Assembly (NCBI GenBank): GCA_013151235.1
Contig: JAADIO010000023.1
Span: 1 to 62,241 of the forward strand
Length of the DNA: 62,241 nucleotides
DNA from: Deltaproteobacteria bacterium
GTDB lineage: Bacteria > CG2-30-53-67
Reading direction: 5' to 3'
In this document: positions 7,847-16,711 of the stretch, piece by piece
Numbering within the stretch: position 1 is the stretch's first letter
How the letters are laid out: every line of letters starts with the position of its first letter
The notes under the pieces: generated by a model
Database searches by the model: none
What the model saw: the letters and a program-made list of their open reading frames with translations, nothing else
Told to the model about the DNA's origin: nothing
Position numbers and translations under genes: made by a program

Positions 7847-10423
7847 TTGCGGTTCTCCATTTTCTTTTTCCTTCTGGGCCTTTTCCTGCACGCCCAGGCG
7901 GCAGCAGGCGCACAATACACTCAGGTTACAGATCCTTTCAAGACCTTCAATTATATTGATACGGCCTCCGGCGGGACCGAAATCACGCTTGGAGACAACG
8001 CCGCCAGTGATCCGGTCGATCTCGGCTTTACCTTCAACTATTACGGCACATCCCACACACAGATCATCATCGGTTCCAACGGAACAATCGGCTTTCCGAC
8101 GGAAACCACCGGCCTCGACACAACAACGAAACTCCCGGCCGTTCCCGACCCCACCGCTCCGAATGCCGTGATCGCCCCCTTTTCCGCCGATCTCGATCCC
8201 TCTTCCGGCGGAAGCATCCATTATCTCCAGGGCGGGACAACGGGGAGCCGCTATCTTGCCGTGGAATGGCTCAATGTCCCGCTGAAAGATAAGGGGGGTA
8301 TTCGCTCATTCGAGGTCGTCCTCTACGAGGACAACGGCGACATCCTCTTTCAGTACAAGACCCTCGAGGGAGGGGAAGGGATCGACAGTACAACCGTCAC
8401 CATAGGGATCGAAAACGGCGACGGATTAGTAGGCCTGACCCCGGCGGATGTAACGCAAATCGCAGAAGGGACCTCGATCCTCTTCTCGGAAAACCCCTCC
8501 GATGCCGACGGCAACGGCCTGATCGACCGCTTCGAATCGTTCTACAACCTCACCGGCGGCGGCACCGGAGACGATGACGGCGACGGGCTTTCCAACGCCG
8601 ATGAATTCACCGCCGGGACCCGGCCCGACGAGGTCGATTCCGACGGGGACGGGATCAGCGACAAAAACGATGCCGACCCGCTCTCCACTGATTCCGACTC
8701 CGACGGGCTCAGGGATTCCGTGGAGGATATCAACACAGACGGGGTCCGGGACGGCAGCGAGACCGATGCCGGCTCCTTCGATACTGACGGGGACGGCTAT
8801 ACCGACGCAGCCGAGATCACCTACGGCAGCGATCCCCGTGATGCCGCATCCACACCCTCCCTGAATTTCACAGCAGTCACAACCACAATCCAGGCGGCAA
8901 TAGACAACGCATCCGCCGGCGAACGTATCTATATCCCCGCAAGTACGACCCCCTATGTGGAAGATCTCACAATCAACAAGGCGATCACCCTGATCGGCGC
9001 CGGTACGGCTTTCACGACGATCGATGGGACGATTACCGTCAGCGGGGTTACGGGCGCCACACTGACCGGTTTCACCATTTCGGATGCAACGACCGCCGTT
9101 GAAATTCTCGGGGATGCTACATCCGTGACCGATGTCAATCTTACGAAGGTTACATTAAAGAACTGTACCAACGGGATCCTGATCTCCGACGCAGCCGCTT
9201 CCGGCGGAACGGCGGGAACGAAGACGAAAGCAGTCCTCAACGGGGTCACTTTCAGCGTGACTGATCCGATGACCGTCGGATACGGCATCAAGGTGGAGGA
9301 TTTACAGGATGGAACGGATGACGTACTCATGAATAACGCCTCCGTTACCCTCACCGGAAGCGGCGGCATCATCATCGACAACAGCCGCAACATCGAGATC
9401 CGTGGGACGTCGGTTTCCAGGAGCGAGACCGCCGGAATCGTAGTCCAGGGAGACGGGGTGTCTTCCCTCGACATCGACAATACGTCCCTCTCCGGCAACT
9501 ACGGAACCGGCATCACGGTGGCCGGCAACGGCACCGGGATCATCCTGAATCGGGATACCCTCTCGGGGAATGCCGGAAGTGGAATACGACTGACCGGCAA
9601 CGCCTCGACCACCCTGACGGATAACACGATTACCCAGAACGGCGGATACGGGATGGAGGCGACGAGCGCTCCCACAGTAACCAATTCCGGAAATGCCCTT
9701 ACAGGGAATACAAGCGGGAGTTACAGCAGCACCTCCATCTTCAGCGTCGACACGCCTGCCGACATCACAGGCACAAGCAGCACGGGACAGGTGATCGCCC
9801 AGTCTGTCGCCTGGATCCCGGCCGCCACGGGGGGGACGGTGCCCCTGATCGAACCACCGGTCGTGCTGAGCGATCCGATCTACAGCCTGTTCGGTGCAAG
9901 CATCACCTTCCCGGCCGGTGCGCTGAGCGAAGATACCCGGGTCACGATCTCCAAATCAACGGCATCTTATCCCTCGCTCCCGATCACGTTCAACTACCCC
10001 ATGCCGCTCGCCGAGTTTTCCCTGGAACAGGGAACGTTGAACGGAACGGCCACCGTAACCCTGCCCGTCCTGGCGGGTTACGATACCGATACGGCCCGGG
10101 TCTTTCATCTGAACGGGAACACCTGGGAAGAAGTCACGGCTGCGCCGCCGGTCGGCAACGCTGTTACATCGCTGGAGACAAAAACCATCGCCGCCGTCCA
10201 TCAACAGGTCTCCTTCCGGACGACCGGCATGGGCAGTTTCATTCTGGTCATCGACCTCCCGCTCCTTGACCATGGAGATCCGGGAAGCGGAGGAGGATGT
10301 GCCCTGCGGAGAAGGCCAGAAGCCGCCATATCCTCTTCGCTACCCGACACGATACTCTTCTTTTCTCCGCTGTTGGCCCTGTTCATGAAAATTCGAAAGC
10401 GATGGTCCGCCGTTGAAAAGTAA
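7847..10423 (+). CDS. Predicted surface protein: calcium-binding Asp repeats, beta-helix, C-terminal Cys-type sorting signal
   Basis: From the TTG at 7847 (after a GGGGGG stretch) the 858-aa product begins with a clear signal peptide (hydrophobic run, then AQAAAGA). An N-terminal beta-rich domain follows. Next come about five thrombospondin-3-like calcium loops such as DDDGDGLSN and DSDGDGISD (8500-8845), then a parallel beta-helix repeat region (about 8870-9720) and a further beta domain. The C-terminus is GSGGGCALRRR, a hydrophobic helix and KIRKR. This Cys-plus-helix-plus-basic tail resembles the CTERM sorting tags processed by rhombosortase-type proteases. A GTG at 7802 is an alternative start. 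The gene overlaps bamA. Function unknown; adhesion or an envelope-surface role is inferred. Confidence 0.75.
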   Translation: MRFSIFFFLLGLFLHAQAAAGAQYTQVTDPFKTFNYIDTASGGTEITLGDNAASDPVDLGFTFNYYGTSHTQIIIGSNGTIGFPTETTGLDTTTKLPAVPDPTAPNAVIAPFSADLDPSSGGSIHYLQGGTTGSRYLAVEWLNVPLKDKGGIRSFEVVLYEDNGDILFQYKTLEGGEGIDSTTVTIGIENGDGLVGLTPADVTQIAEGTSILFSENPSDADGNGLIDRFESFYNLTGGGTGDDDGDGLSNADEFTAGTRPDEVDSDGDGISDKNDADPLSTDSDSDGLRDSVEDINTDGVRDGSETDAGSFDTDGDGYTDAAEITYGSDPRDAASTPSLNFTAVTTTIQAAIDNASAGERIYIPASTTPYVEDLTINKAITLIGAGTAFTTIDGTITVSGVTGATLTGFTISDATTAVEILGDATSVTDVNLTKVTLKNCTNGILISDAAASGGTAGTKTKAVLNGVTFSVTDPMTVGYGIKVEDLQDGTDDVLMNNASVTLTGSGGIIIDNSRNIEIRGTSVSRSETAGIVVQGDGVSSLDIDNTSLSGNYGTGITVAGNGTGIILNRDTLSGNAGSGIRLTGNASTTLTDNTITQNGGYGMEATSAPTVTNSGNALTGNTSGSYSSTSIFSVDTPADITGTSSTGQVIAQSVAWIPAATGGTVPLIEPPVVLSDPIYSLFGASITFPAGALSEDTRVTISKSTASYPSLPITFNYPMPLAEFSLEQGTLNGTATVTLPVLAGYDTDTARVFHLNGNTWEEVTAAPPVGNAVTSLETKTIAAVHQQVSFRTTGMGSFILVIDLPLLDHGDPGSGGGCALRRRPEAAISSSLPDTILFFSPLLALFMKIRKRWSAVEK

Positions 10424-12836
10424 TATCAACATAGACGCTCGATTCCGGGCATGGCACCGGCGGCTTGCCTGGCTGTTGCCGGCTTTCGTTTGTCTGCTGG
10501 CAATCTGCAGTGCCACCGAGGCCGCCCCGATCATCCGGAAGATCGAGATTGTGGGCAACCGAAGGATTGATAGCGGAACACTCCTCAGCCGTATCCAATC
10601 GAAAAAGGGGGAATCGCTCTCCATGGAAACCATCCGGAAAGATATCCGGGCAATCTATGGCATGGGGGGATATTTCGAGAACGTGCAGGTAGAAAGCGAA
10701 CCGGTCAAAGACGGAATCCGGCTAATCTTCCGGGTCAAGGAGAAACCGATCATCTCTGAGATTACGATCAAGGGAAACAAGGAATTGGAAGAGGGAAAAA
10801 TCCGGGATGTCCTCAAGGCACGGATCGGCTCTCCCTATGATCTCCGGCAGATCAAACGTGACCGAGAGGCCATCCGGAAACTGTACCGTGACGAAGGTTT
10901 TTACTTTGCAAAGATTCAGGCAACGGCAAAAGATGACCGGAATAAAAACAAAAAACTCCACTACAAGATCAGCGAAGGGAAAAAGGTCATCATCGGCGAG
11001 ATCATCCTGAAGGGGAGCAAGCAGCTCAAGCCCGGAGAGATCAAGAAAAAGGCCATGGAAACCAAGGAACACTGGATGCTTTCCTTTATCAGTTCCGCCG
11101 GGGTCTATAAACGGGAGACACTCAATATCGACCTGGCCCGGATCAAGGATTTCTACTACAGCCACGGCTACCTTGAGGTCAAGGTGGGAGAACCGGAGAT
11201 CTCCTTCAAAAAACCGAAAAGACGCACACATGACCGATTCTACGAATGGTTCGAGGGATGGGGGTGGGGCAAGAGCAAGATTGTCGTGACAATCCCCATC
11301 CATGAAGGAAAGCAGTACAAGATCGGGAAGGTCCGTTTTGAGGGAAATAATGCCATCTCCAGTGAGATCCTGGCTTCCTCCCTCTCCTCGAAGAAAGGAG
11401 AGATCTTCAGCAGCGAGAAGATCCGGAAGGATATTTCCATCATTGCTCATCTCTATGGAAAAAAGGGGTACGCCTTTGCCAACGGAACTCCCCTGACCAA
11501 TCTTCACCGGGAGACCCGGACCGTGGACCTTACCTGGGATATCGATGAGGGACAGCGGGTCTACATCGGCGAGGTCAATATCCTGGGAAACGTTCGGACC
11601 CGGGACAACGTGATCCGACGGGAACTCCGCTTCAATGAAGGAGACCGGTACAATATTGCCAAGATAGATCGAAGCAAGGTTCGCATCCGGAATACCGGTT
11701 TTTTCAAGGACGTGCAGATCCGGACCAATCGACGGCCCGGCCGGCAGGTGGTTGATCTTAACGTCCTGGTTAAAGAACAACAGACCGGCTCCTTGAGTTT
11801 CGGGATCGGCGCCAGTTCCACCCAGGGGCTGATCGGATCTTTCGATGTGCAGCAGAAAAACATCTTCGGCACCGGGCGGGAGGTCAACATCTCCGCCGTC
11901 CTCGGCGGAAAGGACAGCAGTTTTAACCTCCGATTTGTGGAGCCCTGGCTCTATGACCGGGAGGTCAGTCTCGGGTTCAACCTCTATAAGAACATCTCCG
12001 ATTACGACTCCTTCCGGGAAGAAACCCTGGGCGGCGGCATGACGTTCGGCCGCGCCCTCGATGAGTACAGCCGGGGATCGATCGGCATCAACTACGAAGA
12101 CATCCATTACAACAATGTCGACCAGGGATACAACGCAAACCTGATCCAGGGACAGTCGGTCTCCGACATCACTCTGGGCTGGAAGCGAAACACCGTCGAC
12201 AACATCATGGACCCGACCCGGGGCTACCTGGCCCGGGCCTCCGCAAAACTCGCCGGACTCATCGGCAACGCAAAATTCAACAAGTACTATCTTGCCGACC
12301 GGATCTTCATCAAGGGCCCCGGAAAAATCACCTTCTCCGAAAACGGAGAGGTTGGTTATATCAAAGCGAGCAGCGCAAAGGAGATCCCCGTATCCGAACT
12401 TTATTATCTGGGAGGGATCGAATCGCTGCGGGGGTATCAGTACCGGAGCCTGGGCCCGAGGAACTTTTTCGGCAGCCTCATCGGCGGCAGAAAGATGCTC
12501 CTGTCCAACTCCGAGATCTATTTCCCCGTCGCACCTTCGGCGGGACTGAAGGGCTTTCTCTTCTTCGATATCGGAAAAGTCTATGACCCCGTCACCCGGA
12601 CGGTCATCTCATCCTACCGGGAGATCGACACCGATGGAGACGGTTTCGTCGACACCACCGAAGCGGTACGAAGCCCGAACATCACCGACGGCAATCAATG
12701 GAAGCGAAGCTACGGAATCGGCATCTCCTGGCGCTCTCCGGCGGGACCGATCAAGCTGGTATGGGCAAAGGCAATGAACCCGGAAGCCTTTGATAACGTT
12801 GAGACAATTCAGTTCAGCATGGGAACGACCTTTTAA
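10413..12836 (+). CDS. bamA: Outer membrane protein assembly factor BamA
   Basis: This 807-aa protein has a signal peptide (to about residue 38), five POTRA domains (about 40-430) and a C-terminal 16-stranded barrel ending in Phe. It folds and inserts outer membrane proteins with BamD. The only usable start is TTG at 10413, which overlaps the upstream stop by 11 bases and has a weak ribosome site, so translation is probably coupled to the surface-protein gene. A basic, aromatic-rich insert (near residues 268-288) sits between POTRAs. A late barrel loop contains a complete EF-hand-like sequence at residues 739-750 (12627-12662), which is not a standard BamA feature. Confidence 0.95.
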   Translation: MKSNINIDARFRAWHRRLAWLLPAFVCLLAICSATEAAPIIRKIEIVGNRRIDSGTLLSRIQSKKGESLSMETIRKDIRAIYGMGGYFENVQVESEPVKDGIRLIFRVKEKPIISEITIKGNKELEEGKIRDVLKARIGSPYDLRQIKRDREAIRKLYRDEGFYFAKIQATAKDDRNKNKKLHYKISEGKKVIIGEIILKGSKQLKPGEIKKKAMETKEHWMLSFISSAGVYKRETLNIDLARIKDFYYSHGYLEVKVGEPEISFKKPKRRTHDRFYEWFEGWGWGKSKIVVTIPIHEGKQYKIGKVRFEGNNAISSEILASSLSSKKGEIFSSEKIRKDISIIAHLYGKKGYAFANGTPLTNLHRETRTVDLTWDIDEGQRVYIGEVNILGNVRTRDNVIRRELRFNEGDRYNIAKIDRSKVRIRNTGFFKDVQIRTNRRPGRQVVDLNVLVKEQQTGSLSFGIGASSTQGLIGSFDVQQKNIFGTGREVNISAVLGGKDSSFNLRFVEPWLYDREVSLGFNLYKNISDYDSFREETLGGGMTFGRALDEYSRGSIGINYEDIHYNNVDQGYNANLIQGQSVSDITLGWKRNTVDNIMDPTRGYLARASAKLAGLIGNAKFNKYYLADRIFIKGPGKITFSENGEVGYIKASSAKEIPVSELYYLGGIESLRGYQYRSLGPRNFFGSLIGGRKMLLSNSEIYFPVAPSAGLKGFLFFDIGKVYDPVTRTVISSYREIDTDGDGFVDTTEAVRSPNITDGNQWKRSYGIGISWRSPAGPIKLVWAKAMNPEAFDNVETIQFSMGTTF

Positions 12837-12856
12837 CCTTACCCAAGGAGTCTTTT

Positions 12857-13384
12857 ATGAAAGCAAAAACCCCCCTGATGGCAATACTGATCCTTTCTTT
12901 CCTGCTGATCTCTTTCCGGCCGGCCTCGGCCAAGGAAAATCAAATCGGGATCGTTGATTTCCAGAAGGTCTTTGAAGAATCAACGGTCATCCGAAAGATG
13001 AACGACAATTTACAGGACAAGATCAAAGCGCAAGAGCAGGAGATCGAAAAAAAACGGGAGGACCTGGCAAAGATGCAGCAGGACCTGGAGAAAAAAAAGG
13101 CCCTCATGAACGCCGATGCCCGGACACAAAAAGAAGAGGAACTCCGCCAAAAGCTCAAAGACCTGAAGCGTTACGCCGACGACAAGAAAGATGAATTTCA
13201 GCGAAAAGGAAACAGCCTGATGCAGGCGATCATGAAGGACCTGACAAAAATCGTTCAGGAGATCAGAAAAGAGAAGGGTTATACCGCCATCCTCGAACGA
13301 TCCTCAGGAGGTGTGGTTTGCTGCTCCCCCTCGGTCGACATTACCGAAGAAGTGATCTCGGAATACGATAAGAGGAACAAATAA
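12857..13384 (+). CDS. skp: Periplasmic chaperone Skp/OmpH
   Basis: This 175-aa protein has a cleavable signal (to RPASA, about residue 25), a long charged coiled coil (about 45-140) and the C-terminal part of the trimerisation core ending DITEEVI. It holds unfolded outer-membrane proteins for BamA. AAGGAG precedes the ATG. It lies 20 bp after bamA, and its TAA shares a base with the lpxD ATG. A CC pair (GGVVCCSPS, near residue 156) replaces residues that are usually not Cys and could form a periplasmic disulfide. Confidence 0.93.
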   Translation: MKAKTPLMAILILSFLLISFRPASAKENQIGIVDFQKVFEESTVIRKMNDNLQDKIKAQEQEIEKKREDLAKMQQDLEKKKALMNADARTQKEEELRQKLKDLKRYADDKKDEFQRKGNSLMQAIMKDLTKIVQEIRKEKGYTAILERSSGGVVCCSPSVDITEEVISEYDKRNK

Positions 13385-14469
13385 TGTCCGGGAAAGGGCA
13401 CCACAAAACCTGGCGTCTCTCCGAACTGGCCTCGCAGGCCGGCGGTCATCTGGAGGGAGACGGGACCCTCGAAATCTCGGGCCTGAATTCTCTGAAGGAT
13501 GCGGGGACCGGGGAGTTGGCCTTTCTGGCCAACCCGAAATACCTGCCGGAACTGGAACGGACAAAGGCCTCGGCCGTGATCCTGCCGCCGGACGTTCCTG
13601 TACGGATCGCTGCAATTCGGAGTCCAAACCCCTATCTCGCCTTCGCGAAGATCGCGACACTGATGCAGGGAGAAAGACCCGCCCCCCTCGGGGTGAGTTC
13701 CGACCTGATGCAGGGAGTTCGGTGCCGGCTGGGCAAGGATCTCTCCATTCATCCCCGAGTGGTCCTGGGCAATCACGTGACCGTAGGGGATCGAGTCACC
13801 CTCCATTCCGGGGTCGTCATCGGCGACAACAGCATTATCGGCGACGATACACGTTTCTATTCCAACGTCTCCGTGCGGGAGAATTGCCGGATCGGGAAAA
13901 GGGTCATCCTCCATTGCGGAGTGGTCATCGGCAGCGACGGGTTCGGTTTCGCCCCGGACGGTAATGAATATTACAAAATCCCCCAAACCGGCGGGGTCGT
14001 CCTTGAAGATGATGTGGAGATCGGCGCCAATTCGACCATCGACCGCGGCGCATTAGGAGACACCATCATCCGCCGGGGAACAAAGATCGACAATCTCGTC
14101 ATGATCGCCCACAATGTGGAGATCGGAGAAAATTCGATCATCGTCTCACAGGTCGGCATTTCCGGCAGCACGAAGATCGGAAATCATGTCACCCTCGCCG
14201 GACAGGTCGGTGTGGCGGGTCACCTGACGATCGGGGATGAGGTCACGGTCGGAGCACAGTCCGGGATCACGCGGAACCTGGCGCCCAAGAAACGGGTCAG
14301 CGGCCTGCCGGTAATTGACCATCAAAAGTGGCTGAAAGCGGCAAGCAGCTTTGAGCACCTGCCGACGATCCGGAAGGCGGTAAGGAAACTGGAAGAACGG
14401 ATCCGGGAACTCGAAGCTACGAGGAGGGAGGCCCCCGGATCTTCAAAAGAAGGAGGATATAGAAGATGA
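13384..14469 (+). CDS. lpxD: UDP-3-O-acylglucosamine N-acyltransferase LpxD
   Basis: The 361-aa protein has an N-terminal uridine-binding domain and a left-handed beta-helix of hexapeptide repeats (about 105-300). The acyl-transfer His is His243 in MIAHNV. It catalyses the third step of lipid A synthesis in the cytoplasm using an acyl-ACP. The start overlaps the skp stop (TAATG) and the end overlaps fabZ, so the three genes are coupled. The C-terminal helix ends in a Lys/Glu-rich tail, as is usual. Confidence 0.96.
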   Translation: MSGKGHHKTWRLSELASQAGGHLEGDGTLEISGLNSLKDAGTGELAFLANPKYLPELERTKASAVILPPDVPVRIAAIRSPNPYLAFAKIATLMQGERPAPLGVSSDLMQGVRCRLGKDLSIHPRVVLGNHVTVGDRVTLHSGVVIGDNSIIGDDTRFYSNVSVRENCRIGKRVILHCGVVIGSDGFGFAPDGNEYYKIPQTGGVVLEDDVEIGANSTIDRGALGDTIIRRGTKIDNLVMIAHNVEIGENSIIVSQVGISGSTKIGNHVTLAGQVGVAGHLTIGDEVTVGAQSGITRNLAPKKRVSGLPVIDHQKWLKAASSFEHLPTIRKAVRKLEERIRELEATRREAPGSSKEGGYRR

Positions 14470-14897
14470 TGGACATCAACAAAATCATGGAGTATCTTCC
14501 ACACCGGTATCCCTTCCTGCTGGTCGACCGGATCGTAGAAATGGAAGCCGGAAAACGGATTGTCGGTCTGAAAAACGTCACCCATAATGAACCTTTTTTT
14601 CAGGGCCATTTCCCCGGTCATCCGATCATGCCGGGGGTCCTGATCATCGAAGCCATGGCCCAGACCGCCGGGGTGCTCTCCATGCAGATGGTGGACGACC
14701 CGGCCTCAAAGGTCATCTATTTCATGAGCATCGACCGGGCCAGGTTCCGTCATCCCGTGGTGCCGGGGGACCAGCTTCGGATGGAACTGGAAGTCATCAA
14801 GATCCGGGTCCCCATCATGAAGTTGGAAGGCCGTGCCTATGTGGAAGACAAAAAAGTCGCCGAGGCACTGCTGACGGCAACCATCACCGATAAATGA
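14466..14897 (+). CDS. fabZ: 3-hydroxyacyl-[ACP] dehydratase FabZ
   Basis: This 143-aa single hot-dog domain has the catalytic pair His48 (QGHFPGHP) and Glu62 (IEAMAQ). It dehydrates 3-hydroxyacyl-ACP in fatty acid elongation and so competes with LpxA and LpxD for the same substrate pool, which explains its conserved place between them. The ATG overlaps the end of lpxD, and GGAGGATA lies upstream. Confidence 0.97.
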   Translation: MMDINKIMEYLPHRYPFLLVDRIVEMEAGKRIVGLKNVTHNEPFFQGHFPGHPIMPGVLIIEAMAQTAGVLSMQMVDDPASKVIYFMSIDRARFRHPVVPGDQLRMELEVIKIRVPIMKLEGRAYVEDKKVAEALLTATITDK

Positions 14898-14920
14898 ACA
14901 TCCCGAAAAAAGGTCACCCC

Positions 14921-15694
14921 ATGAAGATACATCCGACAACCCTCGTCCATCCCGGAGCAAAGATCGGTAAAAAAGTAGAGATCGGCCCCTTCTGCACGAT
15001 CGGGGAACACGTTACCATCGGAGCCGGAACAAAGATCAAGTCCCACGTCAGTATTGACGGATGGACCGAAATCGGCGAAGGGTGCGCCTTTTATCCCTTC
15101 TCCTCCATCGGGGAACCGCCGCAGGACCTGAAGTTCAAAGGGGAGGCCTCGAACCTGAAGATCGGGAAGAACAACGTCTTCCGGGAATTCATTACCGTAA
15201 ATCGGGGCACGGAACACGGCGGAGGAGAGACCGTCATCGGCGACAACAATTTTTTCATGGCCTATTGCCACGTCGCACACGACTGCCGGATCGGCCACCA
15301 TGTCGTACTGGCGAACGCCGCCACCCTGGCCGGTCATATCACCATCGACGACCACGCCATCATCGGCGGGATCTCAGCCATTCACCAGTTTGTCCGGATC
15401 GGACGGCATGCCATTGTCGGCGGGGCCTCCGCCGTCCCCAAGGATGTCCCCCCCTTCTGTAACGCCACGGGGAACCGGGCGACCCTGCACGGGCTGAACA
15501 CCATAGGGCTCAAGCGCCACGAATTTCCGGAGGAGACAGTGCGGGAACTGAAAAAGGCCTACCGGATCCTCTTTCGATCCGCCCTCCTCTTCGAGGAGGC
15601 CCGGGCACGGGTTGAACAGGAGGTGGCGAAGCTTCCGGAGGTCCGGGAACTGCTCGACTTTCTTCAGCATTCCGAACGGGGTTTCTGCCGATAG
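14921..15694 (+). CDS. lpxA: UDP-N-acetylglucosamine O-acyltransferase LpxA
   Basis: The 257-aa hexapeptide-repeat enzyme adds the first hydroxyacyl chain to UDP-GlcNAc (or its 3-amino analogue). IGEPPQDLKF, the catalytic His120 in CHVAHDC and HQFVRIGRHAIVGG are family signatures. The ATG at 14921 is chosen because it gives the family N-terminus and has AAAGG upstream. An ATG at 14894 that overlaps fabZ would add nine residues without a ribosome site. Confidence 0.96.
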   Translation: MKIHPTTLVHPGAKIGKKVEIGPFCTIGEHVTIGAGTKIKSHVSIDGWTEIGEGCAFYPFSSIGEPPQDLKFKGEASNLKIGKNNVFREFITVNRGTEHGGGETVIGDNNFFMAYCHVAHDCRIGHHVVLANAATLAGHITIDDHAIIGGISAIHQFVRIGRHAIVGGASAVPKDVPPFCNATGNRATLHGLNTIGLKRHEFPEETVRELKKAYRILFRSALLFEEARARVEQEVAKLPEVRELLDFLQHSERGFCR

Positions 15695-15705
15695 GATGAA
15701 CAACC

Positions 15706-16653
15706 ATGAAAAAATATTCTCCCATCGATTTAAAGAAAATCACCACCTACCCGATTGAACAACGGAAGAACAAGGTCAACGTGAAGGCCTTCGCTCAGCC
15801 TCAAAAGCCGGGAGCAGGGTTCAATAATTTCCTGGAGTCCCTCCCGGACATCCTGGCCGCACGGGACTTCAAGGCCGTCGTCGAGGCGGTCGTCGATGCA
15901 CACAGACGGAAACGTCCGGTTCTGCTGGCCATGGGCGGCCACGTGATCAAATGCGGACTGGCGCCGCTCCTCATCGACCTGATAAACCGGGGGATCATCA
16001 CGGCCCTGGCGTTAAACGGTTCCGCAAGTATTCACGACTATGAGATTTCCTTCCAGGGCGGCAGTTCCGAAGATGTGGCGCAAGAACTGAAAACGGGGCA
16101 CTTCGGCATGGCCGACGAAACCGGGCGGGGAATTCATGAAGCGTTGGCTGCAGGCGACCGGGAGGGCTGGGGATACGGTGAATCACTGGGCCGGTATATC
16201 CTTGACCGGAAGACCCCCTTCCGGCAATACAGCGTCCTGGCCGCCGCCGCCGAACGGAAGGTCCCCGCAACGGTCCATGTCTCCATCGGGACCGATATCA
16301 TCCACATGCACCCCGGGATGGACGGCAGGATCATGGGGGAAGCCACTTTCCGGGATTTCAGGATCTTCTGTTCCGTCGTCGCCGATCTGGGACAGGGGGG
16401 AGTCTTCCTCAATGTCGGATCGGCAGTCGTCATGCCGGAGGTCTTTCTCAAGGCCGTCAGTATCGCCCGGAATCTTGGACACGACCTGAGTGATTTTGTC
16501 ACGGTCAATTTTGACATGATTCAGCACTACCGCCCCCGGGAGAATGTGGTCCGCCGCCCGACCCTCGGCTGCGGGCAGGGCTATGCCATCACCGGGCACC
16601 ATGAAATCATGATTCCGCTGCTGGCGCGGGCAATCGTGGAAAAATTAAAATGA
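15706..16653 (+). CDS. Conserved protein of unknown function, 315 aa, inside the lipid A cluster
   Basis: I do not recognise a firm family. No signal peptide or membrane segment is seen, so it should be cytoplasmic. Conserved-looking blocks include AMGGHVIKCG (75-84), ALNGSASIHDYE (102-113), GTDIIHMHPGMDG (195-207), NFDMIQHYRP (268-277) and TGHHEIMIP (297-304), rich in His and Asp as in a metal or nucleotide enzyme. The general layout recalls deoxyhypusine-synthase-like Rossmann proteins, but that is a guess. It lies 11 bp after lpxA and 58 bp before hldE, in the stretch where related genomes often carry lpxI, which is absent here. A role in nucleotide-sugar or lipid A processing is inferred from context only. 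Confidence 0.8.
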   Translation: MKKYSPIDLKKITTYPIEQRKNKVNVKAFAQPQKPGAGFNNFLESLPDILAARDFKAVVEAVVDAHRRKRPVLLAMGGHVIKCGLAPLLIDLINRGIITALALNGSASIHDYEISFQGGSSEDVAQELKTGHFGMADETGRGIHEALAAGDREGWGYGESLGRYILDRKTPFRQYSVLAAAAERKVPATVHVSIGTDIIHMHPGMDGRIMGEATFRDFRIFCSVVADLGQGGVFLNVGSAVVMPEVFLKAVSIARNLGHDLSDFVTVNFDMIQHYRPRENVVRRPTLGCGQGYAITGHHEIMIPLLARAIVEKLK

Positions 16654-16711
16654 CGAATTCGCAAAAAGTCCGTCTGCAACAAAAAAACAGAATCGTGGTG
16701 AGGGGAACGGT

